Shown here in pieces: positions 6,988 to 7,099 of a DNA stretch of 7,099 nt (position 1 is its first letter; the number at the start of each line of letters is the position of its first letter). The position numbers and the translations under genes are program-made. The notes below the pieces were generated by a model. That model saw nothing but the letters and a program-made list of their open reading frames with translations, made no database searches and was not told where the DNA came from. Source of the DNA: Clostridia bacterium (GTDB lineage Bacteria; Bacillota; Clostridia; Oscillospirales; CAG-272); NCBI GenBank assembly GCA_017457465.1, contig JAFTHJ010000075.1, forward strand, positions 1-7,099, given 5' to 3'.

Positions 6988-7008
6988 AAAGCTCAAGATT
7001 GCTTTTTT
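6988..7008 (+). terminator. Weak terminator-like hairpin after glyA
   Basis: AAAGC (6988-6992) and GCTTT (7001-7005) form a 5-bp stem with an 8-base loop, and three more T follow. It is a marginal candidate for the actual 3' end of the glyA transcript, given that the stronger inverted repeat upstream lacks a T tail. The rest of the tail to 7099 is AT-rich and shows no gene that I can support. Confidence 0.3.
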
Positions 7009-7099
7009 ATAAAATAAATTAATCAAGCCCCGATATTCGCCAAATAATTGTATTATATGATAAAATCTAAAAAATTTTAAAAAACATCTTGCCGATTTA

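Noticed and set aside
6983..7012. Nine-codon open frame (MSKLKIAFL) with AGGGAG upstream
   Set aside because: It is too short to support without conservation or a downstream gene, and it overlaps a weak hairpin. A leader peptide role would be speculation.
7040..7080. Promoter-like TATGATAAAAT in the AT-rich tail
   Set aside because: No convincing -35 box at 16-18 bases upstream is seen and no gene start is visible before the window ends.
1..7099. Full reassignment of UGA to Trp or Gly (alternative genetic code)
   Set aside because: Only one in-frame TGA is present in about 2,100 codons, Trp is encoded by TGG throughout, and TGA ends thrS and glyA at sensible protein ends.

Overview
The window looks like chromosomal DNA of a Bacillota bacterium, most likely a gut-type Clostridia (Oscillospirales/Ruminococcaceae-like). 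This is an inference from an AddA-type helicase-nuclease, a T-box leader in front of thrS, strong GGAGG ribosome-binding sites, sigma-A-type promoters and AT-rich intergenic DNA. I recognise four protein genes. No tRNA, rRNA, CRISPR array, transposase or phage gene is visible, and no gene-free stretch exceeds 300 bases.

Layout. Bases 2-2710 (+) are the 3' three-quarters of addA, which enters from outside the window. Bases 2737-2783 hold a 13-bp inverted repeat that fits a shared terminator between convergent addA and thrS. Bases 4761-2818 (-) are thrS, preceded by a compact threonine-type T-box leader with its own terminator/antiterminator (about 4960-4794). Bases 5410-4982 (-) are a methylglyoxal synthase-like gene (mgsA) with a near-perfect promoter. 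The gene order suggests mgsA and thrS may share a transcript. Divergently, 5636-6880 (+) is glyA with its own promoter. Bases 6881-7099 are non-coding and carry a perfect 21-bp inverted repeat followed by a C-rich tract.

The most remarkable point is that thrS is interrupted by one in-frame TGA (codon 478 of 647; bases 3330-3328). The reading frame and the protein homology continue unbroken on both sides. The truncated product would lack class II motif 3, the third zinc ligand and the anticodon-binding domain. Recoding (suppression, readthrough or selenocysteine), a fresh nonsense mutation, or a sequencing/assembly error are all possible. A SECIS-like hairpin lies just downstream of the TGA. 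The two genes that end in TGA both have an in-frame TAA within four codons.

The second notable point is that the MgsA homologue has substitutions at the catalytic Asp (GGDQQ to GGEQQ), at the PHxPD catalytic segment and in the phosphate-binding ATGTTG loop, so its enzymatic activity is uncertain. Functionally the genes are mostly housekeeping: DNA double-strand break repair (AddA), Thr-tRNA charging (ThrRS), a glycolytic bypass or a divergent relative of it (MgsA), and serine/glycine one-carbon metabolism (GlyA).
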